A stretch of DNA of 36,094 nucleotides from Comamonadaceae bacterium CG_4_9_14_3_um_filter_60_33 (lineage in GTDB: Bacteria > Pseudomonadota > Gammaproteobacteria > Burkholderiales > Burkholderiaceae_C), in the NCBI GenBank assembly GCA_002789915.1, contig PFUD01000108.1, forward strand, positions 1 to 36,094. Reading direction: 5' to 3'. Below the pieces are notes generated by a model. The model had not been told where the DNA came from, did not search any database, and saw only the letters and a program-made list of their open reading frames with translations. A program made the translations under genes and the position numbers. Shown piece after piece: positions 16,145-24,535 of the stretch; position 1 is the stretch's first letter, and every line of letters starts with the position of its first letter.

Positions 16145-16676
16145 AGACATGGATGGAAAAGTTGCCTTGACGGCGGTCGGCAAAAAAGCGCTTCAGGGTT
16201 TCGCACACCGTCCGGAAGGCGATCTCGTCCCAGGGGATTTCATGCTCGGCAAACAGGCGCGCTTCGAGCGTCTCATAACCTGGATCGAACTGGTCGCTGA
16301 GCAACTTGGCGCGGTAGAACAAGTGCACCTGGCCGACGCGCGGAATGTTCACCAGCGAGAAAAATTCGCCCATCTCAAACTGTGCGCCAGACTCTTCCAG
16401 GGTCTCGCGTGCCGCGCCTTCGCTCACGGTTTCGTTGAGCTCCATGAACCCGGCCGGCAACGTCCACTTGCCCCAGCGCGGCTCGATGTTGCGCTTGCAC
16501 AGCAGCACCTTGTCGCCCCAAACAGGAATGGTGCCGACCACGTTGAGCGGGTTCTCGTAATGCACGGTCTGGCAGGTCGGGCACACCGCACGGTGCTTGG
16601 TGTCGCCATCGTCCGGCAGCCGATACACCACGGCCGTGCCACAGTTTTTGCAATGTTTGATCGGGGGACGATGCAT
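16131..16676 (-). CDS. Nudix hydrolase with N-terminal zinc ribbon
   Basis: 181 residues. A zinc ribbon is formed by C9, C12, C32 and C35. The Nudix domain carries a complete box G-x5-E-x7-R-E-x2-E-E-x-G: G76, E82, R90-E91, E94-E95, G97. The combination resembles the NADH-pyrophosphatase/ADP-ribose pyrophosphatase side of the family, but the substrate cannot be told. The start is 4 bp from the stop of the FAH-family gene upstream, so they are cotranscribed. Confidence 0.9.
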   Translation of the reverse strand: MHRPPIKHCKNCGTAVVYRLPDDGDTKHRAVCPTCQTVHYENPLNVVGTIPVWGDKVLLCKRNIEPRWGKWTLPAGFMELNETVSEGAARETLEESGAQFEMGEFFSLVNIPRVGQVHLFYRAKLLSDQFDPGYETLEARLFAEHEIPWDEIAFRTVCETLKRFFADRRQGNFSIHVFDIT

Positions 16677-16680
16677 GAAC

Positions 16681-17376
16681 TTAAACCACCTTCAATGCAA
16701 TGTCTGTGAGGCCGCTGATGCAGCCTTTGAGCGTGTCGCCCGGCACCACAGCGCCCACGCCGGCCGGGGTGCCACTATAGATCAGATCACCGGGCTGCAG
16801 TTCCCAAGCGGCCGAGAGCTCAGCAATGGTTTCAGCCATGTTCCAGATGAGTTGTTCCACCGTGCTGTTTTGGCGCAGCACATTGTTCACCTGCAGGCTG
16901 ATGGCGGCGTGGCTGATGTCACCCGCTGCCTCTTTGGGGGTAATGAGGCCCATCGGGGCGGAGTGGTCAAAACCCTTGCCGATGCACCACGGGCGGCCCT
17001 GGGCCTTCATGTCGTTTTGCAGGTCACGCCGGGTCATGTCAAGACCGACGGCGTAGCCAAAGATATGGCTTTCAGCCTGCTTCACCGATATGTTTTTGCC
17101 ACCGGTGCCGATCGCCACCACCAGTTCAATTTCGTAGTGCAGGTTTTTGGTCAGGCCGGGGTAGGGCAGCGGGGTGACGCAGCCTGGCGCCGCCACCACC
17201 ACCGCGTCGGCTGGCTTCATGAAGAAAAAGGGCGGCTCACGTCCGGTATGGCCCATTTCCTGGGCGTGATCGACGTAATTGCGCCCCACGCAGTAGATGC
17301 GGTGCACCGGAAACTGGGCGTTGGTGCCGACCACTGGCACGGTCACGCTGGGCGCGGGAGGGAAAACAGTGTTCAT
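16681..17376 (-). CDS. Fumarylacetoacetate hydrolase family protein
   Basis: 231 residues from the ATG at 17376. The ORF track extends 63 codons further upstream, but that extension is low-complexity translation of the neighbouring gene's antisense strand and is not family-like. The FAH core is evident in 'HRIYCVGRNYVDHAQEMG', 'PPFFFMKPADAVV', 'LHYEIELVVAIG' (metal-binding glutamates) and 'AVGLDMTRRDLQ'. The C-terminus contains 'GDLIYSGTPAGVGAVVPGD'. Such proteins cleave or decarboxylate acylpyruvates and related compounds; the short form here fits acylpyruvase or oxaloacetate decarboxylase types. It lies 19 bp after the monooxygenase gene and 4 bp before the Nudix gene. Confidence 0.92.
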   Translation of the reverse strand: MNTVFPPAPSVTVPVVGTNAQFPVHRIYCVGRNYVDHAQEMGHTGREPPFFFMKPADAVVVAAPGCVTPLPYPGLTKNLHYEIELVVAIGTGGKNISVKQAESHIFGYAVGLDMTRRDLQNDMKAQGRPWCIGKGFDHSAPMGLITPKEAAGDISHAAISLQVNNVLRQNSTVEQLIWNMAETIAELSAAWELQPGDLIYSGTPAGVGAVVPGDTLKGCISGLTDIALKVV

Positions 17377-17395
17377 GGCGATCGTTGAGAATACA

Positions 17396-17698
17396 TCAAT
17401 CCGACTTGGCGACCAACTCAAAGTGCTCCACCACTGGCGGACTGGCGAAAAACGGCCCCACAATGGCGCGCCACTCGGCAAACGCCGGGGAACCCCGGAA
17501 ACCCACCGTGTGGTCCTCCAGCGTGCTCCAGAAAATTTGCAGAATGTAGCGCTGCGGGCTTTCAATGCAGTGATTCAGCTTGAAACCCTCGAAGCCTTGG
17601 GCATGGGCAATGACGGTTTGCAGGCCACCTTGCACGGCCTCTTCAAAGGCGGCGTTCTGGCCTGGCTGGATCGAAAAATCGGCGAGTTCGAGAATCAT
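17396..17698 (-). CDS. Putative quinol monooxygenase, ABM-domain protein
   Basis: 100 residues from the ATG at 17698 ('MILELADFSIQPGQN'); the annotated ORF begins 33 bp earlier without support. It is a single antibiotic-biosynthesis-monooxygenase fold, a ferredoxin-like dimer that oxidises small aromatic compounds without cofactor or acts as a scavenger. Family features are 'FEEAVQGGLQTVIAHAQGFEGFKL', 'RYILQIFWSTLEDHTVGFRGSPAF' and a terminal 'PPVVEHFELV'. It is the first gene of the minus-strand run and is divergent from ycaO, with a 103-bp gap that should hold both promoters. Confidence 0.85.
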   Translation of the reverse strand: MILELADFSIQPGQNAAFEEAVQGGLQTVIAHAQGFEGFKLNHCIESPQRYILQIFWSTLEDHTVGFRGSPAFAEWRAIVGPFFASPPVVEHFELVAKSD

Positions 17699-17801
17699 AA
17701 AAGTCTCCACAGGGGTTAGGTTTATTAACAAGCGATCGAGTCTAGCGTTTTCATTGCGCCCACCAAGTTGGACGGTGATAGGACTGAGTTATGCTGGGGA
17801 T

Positions 17802-19538
17802 ATGAACCACACCACCTTTATTCCTGGCAAAGATGCCGCCCTTGAATCCACCATCAGCACCCTGCAAGGCAAGCTGCAAGCCCTGGGTTTCCACATTGAA
17901 GAGCGCAGCTGGCTCAATCCGGTGGACGGCATCTGGTCGCTCCACATTCGCGACCGCGACTGCCCGCTGTTGTTCGCCAACGGCAAGGGCGCCAGTCGCC
18001 TGGCCTGCCTGGCCAGCGCCCTGGGTGAGTTTTTCGAGCGCCTGTCCACCCACTATTTCTGGACCCATTTCTACCTTGGTCCCGACGTCACCGGGCGTGC
18101 CCATGTGCATTTCCCGCAAGAGCGCTGGTTCGAGGTACCGGCCGACGAGCTGTGGCCCACCGAGCTGCTCACGCCCGAATTGCACGCGCTGTACAACCCG
18201 CAGGGCAACATCGACGCCAGCAGCTTGGTCGATTTCAACTCGGGCGCCACTGAGCGCGGCATCTGCACTTTGCCTTACGTGCGCCAGAGCGACGGCAAAA
18301 CCGTCTATTTTCCAGTCAACATCATCGGCAACCTGTATGTCAGCAACGGCATGTCGGCTGGCAACACCCAGAAGGAGGCCCGTACCCAGGCGCTGTCCGA
18401 AATTTTTGAGCGCGCCATCAAGGCCCGCATCATCAGCCAGGGCCTGTGCCTGCCCGACGTGCCCGAGGCTGTGATTGCCCGCTACCCGCGCATTGCGCGT
18501 GGCATTGCCGCGCTGCGCGAAGCCGGTTTTGGCATTCTGGTCAAGGACGCGTCGCTGGGCGGCCAGTACCCGGTGATGAATGTCACGCTGCTGAACCCGT
18601 TGGATCAGGGCTGTTTTGCCAGCTTTGGCGCGCACCCGCGCTTTGAAGTAGCGCTGGAGCGCGCGCTCACCGAACTACTGCAAGGCCGCGCGCTCGATGC
18701 GCTGTCAGGTTTTCCGACCCCCGGCTTTGACCTGGAAGAAGCGGCCAGCTCGACCAACATCGAGATCCATTTTGTCGACTCCAGCGGTGTCATCCACTGG
18801 AAGTTTCTGGGCGATGTGCCTGACTTCGAGTTTGTCGAATGGAACTTCAGCAACTTCAGCAGCACCACGGCCGAAGACTACGCCTGGAGCCTGGCGCGCC
18901 TGCACCAGGACGGCCATCAGGTCTACATCGCCGACTTCGAGCAACTCGGGGTTTACGCCTGCCGGATTCTGGTGCCGGGTTTGTCCGAGATTTACCCCAT
19001 TGACGACCTGGAGTTCGAGAACAACAGCATCGCCAACAATTTCCGTGAAGCCGTGTTGAACCTGCCTGACCTTGATGACGAAGAATGCGCCGACCTGCTG
19101 GAAACCCTGAATGAATCCAACATGGCCGATCACCGCCCGGTGGCGGGGCTGATCGGCCTGGCCGCCGATGCTGGCTCGTTCTGGAGCGACCTGCGCCTGG
19201 GCGAACTCAAAACCCTGCTGGCGCTGGCCGTGGGCGACGAAGCCGCCACGCTCGAAGGTTGCGAATGGATTCTGAACTTTGACCAGATCAACCCGCAACG
19301 CAAACGGGTCTATGCCTGCATCAAGAACCTGATCAACCTGGCCGATATGGGCGATAGCGGCCCTTACCTGGACACCTTGGCGCTGCTCTATGGCGCCGGT
19401 CCGCTGGCACAAGCGCACGCGCTCATCATGCAGGAAGACCGCTTTATGGGCTTGGGCGCCCCCGGCTTGGCGCTGGACGGCTGCGAGATGCACCACAAGT
19501 TGCTGGTTGCCTACGACAAGATTCATGCAGCGGTTTGA
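17802..19538 (+). CDS. ycaO: YcaO, ATP-dependent accessory protein for ribosomal protein S12 methylthiolation
   Basis: 578 residues from the ATG at 17802 (GGGGA just upstream); the longer ORF start at 17580 is an antisense shadow of the ABM gene. It is close to E. coli YcaO over its length: 'TFIPGKDAALE', 'WLNPVDGIWSLHIRD', the ATP-binding 'NGKGASRLACLASALGEFFERL', 'NIIGNLYVSNGMSAGNTQKEA', 'SLGGQYPV' and 'FASFGAHPRFEVALERALTELL'. In E. coli the protein acts with RimO in beta-methylthiolation of S12 Asp. It is the non-azoline type, has a helical C-terminal domain, and there is no RiPP precursor gene nearby. rimO itself is not in the window. Confidence 0.93.
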   Translation: MNHTTFIPGKDAALESTISTLQGKLQALGFHIEERSWLNPVDGIWSLHIRDRDCPLLFANGKGASRLACLASALGEFFERLSTHYFWTHFYLGPDVTGRAHVHFPQERWFEVPADELWPTELLTPELHALYNPQGNIDASSLVDFNSGATERGICTLPYVRQSDGKTVYFPVNIIGNLYVSNGMSAGNTQKEARTQALSEIFERAIKARIISQGLCLPDVPEAVIARYPRIARGIAALREAGFGILVKDASLGGQYPVMNVTLLNPLDQGCFASFGAHPRFEVALERALTELLQGRALDALSGFPTPGFDLEEAASSTNIEIHFVDSSGVIHWKFLGDVPDFEFVEWNFSNFSSTTAEDYAWSLARLHQDGHQVYIADFEQLGVYACRILVPGLSEIYPIDDLEFENNSIANNFREAVLNLPDLDDEECADLLETLNESNMADHRPVAGLIGLAADAGSFWSDLRLGELKTLLALAVGDEAATLEGCEWILNFDQINPQRKRVYACIKNLINLADMGDSGPYLDTLALLYGAGPLAQAHALIMQEDRFMGLGAPGLALDGCEMHHKLLVAYDKIHAAV

Positions 19539-19555
19539 AGTCATCGATGCCATCG

Positions 19556-19654
19556 CATGGATTGCCGCGCTACGCTCGCAATGACGGTAAAGAGGCATGG
19601 CGTCATGGACAAAAGCTTGTCCTTGCGAGGAGCGCAGGGACGCGGTAATCCATG
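19556..19654. repeat. Inverted-repeat element between ycaO and pgeF
   Basis: The left arm begins CATGGATTGCCGCG...CGCTCGCAATGAC (19556-19585). The right arm GTCCTTGCGAGGAGCGCAG...CGCGGTAATCCATG (19619-19654) is its imperfect complement, so the whole folds into a long hairpin. The 'cattgcgaggagcgcagcgacgcggcaatccatg' type is a widespread bacterial intergenic repeat. The outer end supplies the ATG of pgeF. Confidence 0.8.
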
Positions 19655-20416
19655 TGGTTAACTCCTGACTGGCCGGCGCCAGCTGGCGTCCACGCCATTT
19701 GCACTACGCGCTCGGGTGGGGTGTCGGTTGCGCCCTATGACAGCCTGAACCTTGGTGACCATGTGGGCGATGACCCTGCTCACGTGGTCACCAACCAGGC
19801 CATTTTTGAGCAGGCCATCGGTGCTCATCCGGTATTTTTGAACCAGGTCCACGGCATCCATGTGGTGACGCTGGATGCAACCACCCCGGGCGGCCCGACG
19901 GCCGACGCCAGCCTGACCAAACTGCCCGGCCTGGCCTGCACGGTGATGGTGGCAGACTGCCTGCCTGTGCTGTTTGCTACTGACGATGGTCGGCGGGTGG
20001 CAGCTGCCCACGCCGGCTGGCGCGGTCTTGCGGGGCAGGGCGGTGTGGGCATTCTTGAGGCAACGGTCAAGCACTTGCTGACCACAGACATGCAGACCAA
20101 AGGCATCCTTGCCTGGCTGGGGCCGTGCATTGGCCCGCAGGCGTTCGAGGTGGGTGATGAGGTGCGCGCCGCTTTCACCGCAAGCGATCCGCGGGCAGCT
20201 GATTGTTTCAAACCACTGGCGCTGACATCGGGCAAATGGCTGGCTGACCTGGCCGCGCTGGCGCATCTGCGGCTACGCGCCATGGGCGTCAGCCAGATTT
20301 ACGGCAATGACAGCAGTGCTGCCTGGTGCACGGTCGGCAATGTCTCACACTTCTTTTCGTACCGGCGCGACCGCGTCACTGGCCGCTTCTGCGCCAGCGT
20401 CTGGTGCCATGACTGA
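19652..20416 (+). CDS. pgeF: Peptidoglycan editing factor PgeF (YfiH/laccase domain)
   Basis: A 254-residue protein of the YfiH family, which removes wrongly incorporated residues (L-Ser in place of L-Ala) from peptidoglycan precursors; older names are polyphenol oxidase or multicopper laccase domain. Conserved parts are 'CTTRSGGVSVAPYDSLNLG', 'LNQVHG', 'MVADCLPVLFA', 'AAHAGWRGLAGQGGVGILEA', 'WLGPCIGPQAFEVGDEV' and 'CTVGNVSHFFSYRRDRVTGRF'. The ATG at 19652 is the first possible start because a stop sits in frame at 19646, and it lies inside the end of the inverted repeat with no Shine-Dalgarno visible. The 3' end overlaps a convergent small gene by 72 bp. Confidence 0.92.
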   Translation: MWLTPDWPAPAGVHAICTTRSGGVSVAPYDSLNLGDHVGDDPAHVVTNQAIFEQAIGAHPVFLNQVHGIHVVTLDATTPGGPTADASLTKLPGLACTVMVADCLPVLFATDDGRRVAAAHAGWRGLAGQGGVGILEATVKHLLTTDMQTKGILAWLGPCIGPQAFEVGDEVRAAFTASDPRAADCFKPLALTSGKWLADLAALAHLRLRAMGVSQIYGNDSSAAWCTVGNVSHFFSYRRDRVTGRFCASVWCHD

Positions 20417-20632
20417 GGCTCTCTGCGCAGCCTGCAACTCGGCGGTTTCTCGCGCCTTAATGGCACGCCTGCGGGCCGGTGTTCCCATCACATACAACAC
20501 CAGCGCCAACGGCAGCACGCCATACAAAACAAAAGTGATAATGCCGCCCAGCAGCGTGCCAGTGCTGTGGGTAGCTTCGGCTACGGCCATGAGAATGGCT
20601 ACGTAGAACCAGGCGATTGCAACGATGTACAT
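20345..20632 (-). CDS. Small predicted membrane protein
   Basis: 95 residues with two strong hydrophobic helices ('MYIVAIAWFYVAILMAVAEA' and 'LLGGIITFVLYGVLPLALVLYVMG') and a charged, alanine-rich cytoplasmic tail ('ARRRAIKARETAELQAAQRA'). This layout recurs in short hypothetical proteins of Burkholderiales, but I do not know a function. It ends within the 3' end of pgeF on the opposite strand (72-bp convergent overlap) and is divergent from phaC. Its hydrophobic pattern is too regular to be a chance antisense frame, and most of it lies outside pgeF. Confidence 0.72.
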   Translation of the reverse strand: MYIVAIAWFYVAILMAVAEATHSTGTLLGGIITFVLYGVLPLALVLYVMGTPARRRAIKARETAELQAAQRASVMAPDAGAEAASDAVAPVRKEV

Positions 20633-20741
20633 GATGGTGAAGTAATTTTTTTAAGACAATCGGACCGAGTCAGGGTTTCGACGGGCTCGGTAGGCGATAC
20701 TATTGGATTTTGATAATTGACCAACTTAGATAAGGATACGC

Positions 20742-22466
20742 ATGAAGGAAGACGTTCAGGAGCTTTGGCTCCAATCGGCCAAAAATTTTCAGCAAACCAT
20801 GGCAGAGAGCATGACCAAGGCTTTTGAGTCGTTCCAGAACATGGATTTGGGAGGTGCCAGTACCAAGCTGATGAATCCGGTCAGCAAGCACCCCAAAATC
20901 AAGTTTTCGCCGGAAAAATTGCAGGCGCTGCAACATCAATACATGCGCGAGGCAGCCGATTTATGGGCTGACAGCGTTCAAGGCAAGCTGACTGTCACCG
21001 ATCGCCGTTTTGCCGACGATGCCTGGTCTGCCAGCCCTACGGCTACCTTTACTGCCGCCGCCTATTTGCTCAACGCCAAAACGCTGATCCAACTGGCCGA
21101 TGCCGTCGATACTGATGCCAAAACACGCGCCCGCATTCGCTTTGCTGTTGAACAGATCAACGCTGCCACCGCCCCCAGCAATTTCATGGCCCTGAACGCC
21201 GAGGCGCAACAAAAAGCCATTGAAACCCAGGGCAAAAGTATCGCCCAAGGCATTCAGAATCTGCTGCACGACATCCAGCAGGGCCATGTGTCGATGACCG
21301 ACGAAAGCATTTTCGAAGTCGGCAAAAACGTGGCCACCACAGAAGGTGCCGTGGTGTTCGAGAATGAGTTGATTCAACTCATTGAATACAAGCCGCTGAC
21401 CGACAAAGTCTATGAAAAGCCATTTTTGCTGGTGCCGCCGAGCATCAACAAGTTTTATATCCTTGATTTGCAGCCCGAGAACTCGCTGATCCGCTACGCC
21501 GTGGCGCAAGGCCATCGCACTTTTGTGGTGAGCTGGCGCAACCCTGATGCCTCGCTGGCCAAGGCGACCTGGGACGACTTTATCGAAGATGCGGTCATCA
21601 AGGCGATCCACGTCACACAAGACATCACGGGTGAAAAAACCATCAATGCGCTGGGCTTCTGCGTCGGTGGCACCATGTTGGGCACCGCCCTGGCAGTTCT
21701 GGCTGCGCGTGGCGAAAAGCCGGTGGCCAGTGCCACCTTCCTGACCTCCATGCTTGACTTTTCCGACACCGGTGTGCTCGACGTCTTCATCGACGAAGGT
21801 TTTGTCAAGTACCGCGAGCAGGAAATGGGCAAGGGCGGCCTGATGAAGGGCAAAGACCTGGCCAGCACGTTCAGCTTTTTGCGCCCCAACGAACTGGTCT
21901 GGAACTATGTGGTGGGCAACTACCTCAAGGGCGAAAACCCGCCGCCCTTTGACCTGCTGTACTGGAATAGCGATTCCACCAATCTGCCAGGCCCGTTCTA
22001 CGCCTGGTACTTGCGCAACACCTACCTTGAAAACAACCTGACCAAGCCGGGCAAGGCCACCGTCTGCGGCGAAAAGATCGACCTCGGCCTGGTTGACATG
22101 CCGGTTTACATCTACGGCTCGCGTGAAGACCATATTGTGCCGATTGGCGGCGCTTATGCCTCCACGCAGTATTTGGCAGGCAAAAAACGCTTCGTCATGG
22201 GGGCATCTGGCCACATTGCCGGTGTCATCAACCCGCCAGCCAAAGGCAAGCGCAGCCACTGGATTCGAGAAGACGGCAAGCTGCCCAAGTCAGCTGATGA
22301 ATGGCTGACCGGCGCCACCGAACACAAGGGCAGTTGGTGGACCGACTGGTCGAACTGGCTGGCCACTCAGGCGGGCAAAGAAATTGCCGCGCCCAAGACC
22401 TATGGTAAAGGCAAATACAAGGCCATCGAGCCTGCGCCAGGCCGTTACGTCAAGGCCAAAGCATAA
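20742..22466 (+). CDS. phaC: Class I poly(3-hydroxyalkanoate) polymerase (PHB synthase)
   Basis: 574 residues. PhaC polymerises (R)-3-hydroxybutyryl-CoA into polyhydroxybutyrate granules. It has the class I N-terminal domain followed by an alpha/beta-hydrolase core. The lipase-like box is 'GFCVGGT' with C307 as the nucleophile; D463 in 'YGSREDHIVP' and H491 in 'GASGHIAGVINP' complete the triad. The length fits class I (about 560-600 aa, no PhaE needed). The ATG has TAAGGA just upstream. phaA follows 39 bp later and phaB after that, the classic phaCAB order. Confidence 0.97.
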   Translation: MKEDVQELWLQSAKNFQQTMAESMTKAFESFQNMDLGGASTKLMNPVSKHPKIKFSPEKLQALQHQYMREAADLWADSVQGKLTVTDRRFADDAWSASPTATFTAAAYLLNAKTLIQLADAVDTDAKTRARIRFAVEQINAATAPSNFMALNAEAQQKAIETQGKSIAQGIQNLLHDIQQGHVSMTDESIFEVGKNVATTEGAVVFENELIQLIEYKPLTDKVYEKPFLLVPPSINKFYILDLQPENSLIRYAVAQGHRTFVVSWRNPDASLAKATWDDFIEDAVIKAIHVTQDITGEKTINALGFCVGGTMLGTALAVLAARGEKPVASATFLTSMLDFSDTGVLDVFIDEGFVKYREQEMGKGGLMKGKDLASTFSFLRPNELVWNYVVGNYLKGENPPPFDLLYWNSDSTNLPGPFYAWYLRNTYLENNLTKPGKATVCGEKIDLGLVDMPVYIYGSREDHIVPIGGAYASTQYLAGKKRFVMGASGHIAGVINPPAKGKRSHWIREDGKLPKSADEWLTGATEHKGSWWTDWSNWLATQAGKEIAAPKTYGKGKYKAIEPAPGRYVKAKA

Positions 22467-22505
22467 TTATTTCGTTTGATTTTTAACTCAACCTCAGGAG
22501 ACTTC

Positions 22506-23684
22506 ATGGAAGACATCGTTATCGTTTCAGCAGCACGCACCGCCGTGGGTAAATTTGGTGGTTCTTTGGCCAATATTCCGGCGCCTGACCTGGGTGCTAT
22601 CGTCATCAAGGCCATTTTGGCCAAGACTGGCGTGGGCGCAGATCAAATCGGTGAGGTCATCCTGGGCAACGTGCTCACTGCCGGCCTTGGACAAAACCCG
22701 GCACGCCAGGCACTGCTGAAAAGTGGTATTCCAAAAGAAGCGCCCGCCCTTACCATCAACTGCGTCTGCGGCTCCGGCCTGAAGGCCGTTGCCTTGGCTT
22801 ACCAGGCCGTCGCCACCGGTGACAGCGACATCGTCATTGCCGGCGGTCAGGAAAACATGAGCGCTGCACCTCACGTGTTGCCCAATTCGCGCAACGGCCA
22901 GCGCATGGGTGACTGGAAGATGATCGACACCATGATCTTTGACGGTCTGTGGGACATCTACAACAATTACCACATGGGTATCACTGCCGAAAACGTGGCA
23001 CGTACCTGCTGCATCAGCCGCGACATGCAAGACGCCATGGCGTTGTCCAGCCAGCTGAAAGCCGCCGCCGCGCAAGATGCGGGCAGGTTCAAGGACGAAA
23101 TTGTTGACGTGCTGATTCCTCAGCGCAAGGGTGATCCCTTGGTGTTCAACGTTGATGAATTTTTAAACCGCAAAACCAACGCTGACGCTTTGGCTGGTTT
23201 GCGCCCGGCCTTCGACAAGACGGGTAGTGTCACCGCAGGCAACGCATCCGGTATCAACGACGGTGCCGCTGCCGTGATGGTGATGACGGCCAAAAAAGCT
23301 GCAGCTCTTGGACTGACGCCGTTGGGGCGCATTGCGTCTTTTGGCACCACGGGGGTTGACCCGGCCCACATGGGCTTGGGACCGATTGCGGCTTCGCGCA
23401 AGGCGCTGGCTCGCGCTGGCTGGAGCGTGGGCGATGTCGATTTGTTTGAATTGAATGAGGCCTTTGCGGCACAGGCTTGCGCGGTCAACCAGGAACTGGA
23501 AGTGGATACGACCAGAGTGAACGTCAACGGCGGCGCCATTGCCATTGGTCATCCGATCGGCGCGTCCGGCTGCCGCATTTTGGTGACGCTGTTGCACGAA
23601 ATGCAGCGCCGCGATGCCAAAAAGGGTCTTGCCAGCCTGTGTATCGGTGGCGGCATGGGGGTTGCCCTCACCATTGAACGCTGA
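22506..23684 (+). CDS. phaA: Acetyl-CoA acetyltransferase (beta-ketothiolase)
   Basis: 392 residues from the ATG at 22506, preceded by AGGAG; the ORF track starts 30 bp earlier at a TTG that is not needed. PhaA condenses two acetyl-CoA to acetoacetyl-CoA, the first step of PHB synthesis. Thiolase signatures are 'VIVSAARTAVGKFGG' at the N-terminus, the nucleophilic cysteine C88 in 'NCVCGSGLKAV', 'NEAFAAQACAV' and the C-terminal 'GGAIAIGHPIGASGCRI' and 'CIGGGMG' with the general-acid/base His and Cys. Confidence 0.96.
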   Translation: MEDIVIVSAARTAVGKFGGSLANIPAPDLGAIVIKAILAKTGVGADQIGEVILGNVLTAGLGQNPARQALLKSGIPKEAPALTINCVCGSGLKAVALAYQAVATGDSDIVIAGGQENMSAAPHVLPNSRNGQRMGDWKMIDTMIFDGLWDIYNNYHMGITAENVARTCCISRDMQDAMALSSQLKAAAAQDAGRFKDEIVDVLIPQRKGDPLVFNVDEFLNRKTNADALAGLRPAFDKTGSVTAGNASGINDGAAAVMVMTAKKAAALGLTPLGRIASFGTTGVDPAHMGLGPIAASRKALARAGWSVGDVDLFELNEAFAAQACAVNQELEVDTTRVNVNGGAIAIGHPIGASGCRILVTLLHEMQRRDAKKGLASLCIGGGMGVALTIER

Positions 23685-23734
23685 TGATTTAATTTAATTC
23701 AGTCTGTTTTCAATTTAACAAAGAGGAGAAGTTC

Positions 23735-24472
23735 ATGAGTAAAAAAGTAGCATACGTTACCGGTGGCATGGGTGGCATCGGTACCGCAATCTGCCAGCGC
23801 CTGAGCAAAGAAGGTTTCACGGTCATTGCCGGCTGTGGCCCGACGCGTGACTATGGCAAGTGGCTGGCTGAACAGGCCGCACTGGGCTTCACGTTTTATG
23901 CGTCTGCCGGCAATGTGGGTGACTGGGATTCCACCGTGGAAGCCTTTTCTAAAGCCAAGGCTGAGCACGGCAGCATCGACGTGCTGATCAACAACGCCGG
24001 CATCACCCGTGACCGCATGTTTGTAAAAATGTCGCGTGAAGACTGGGATGCGGTGATCGAAACCAACCTTAATTCCATGTTCAACGTGACCAAGCAAGTG
24101 GTTGGTGACATGGTTGAAAAGAGCTGGGGTCGCATCATCAACATCTCCAGCGTGAACGGCGTCAAGGGGCAGGCGGGTCAGACCAACTACTCGGCTGCCA
24201 AGGCCGGCATGCACGGTTTCAGCATGGCCCTGGCGCAAGAGTTGGCCACCAAAGGTGTGACGGTCAACACCGTGAGCCCAGGCTACATCGGCACCGACAT
24301 GGTCAAGGCGATCCGCCAAGAAGTGCTCGACAAGATCATCGCCACGGTGCCGGTCAAGCGCCTGGGCGAGCCCTCTGAGATCGCTTCCATCATTGCCTGG
24401 CTGGCGTCTGACGAAGGCGGCTACGCTACCGGCGCCGAGTTCTCGGTGAACGGCGGCTTGCACATGGGCTAA
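23735..24472 (+). CDS. phaB: Acetoacetyl-CoA reductase
   Basis: 245 residues. PhaB reduces acetoacetyl-CoA to (R)-3-hydroxybutyryl-CoA with NADPH. It is a short-chain dehydrogenase: nucleotide-binding 'YVTGGMGGIGTAICQRL', 'LINNAGITRD', catalytic Ser in 'IINISSVNG' and Tyr-x3-Lys in 'NYSAAKAGMHGFS'. A strong GAGGAGA ribosome site precedes the ATG at 23735. The 50-bp AT-rich gap after phaA could also hold a weak internal promoter. Confidence 0.96.
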   Translation: MSKKVAYVTGGMGGIGTAICQRLSKEGFTVIAGCGPTRDYGKWLAEQAALGFTFYASAGNVGDWDSTVEAFSKAKAEHGSIDVLINNAGITRDRMFVKMSREDWDAVIETNLNSMFNVTKQVVGDMVEKSWGRIINISSVNGVKGQAGQTNYSAAKAGMHGFSMALAQELATKGVTVNTVSPGYIGTDMVKAIRQEVLDKIIATVPVKRLGEPSEIASIIAWLASDEGGYATGAEFSVNGGLHMG

Positions 24473-24535
24473 ATGCCGCGTAAAGCAGGCGTGTTGTAGC
24501 TGCAGGTCTGAAATTTGTCTCGTACACTAAAGATC

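Noticed and set aside
17751-18635. 294-codon minus-strand ORF over the 5' part of ycaO
   Set aside because: Antisense of a clear YcaO orthologue.
17802-19538. YcaO as the core of a new RiPP (azoline peptide) cluster
   Set aside because: The protein is a full-length non-azoline YcaO like that of E. coli; no precursor peptide, dehydrogenase or exporter is nearby.
20961-22259. 432-codon minus-strand ORF over phaC
   Set aside because: Antisense shadow; PhaC on the plus strand has the complete catalytic triad.
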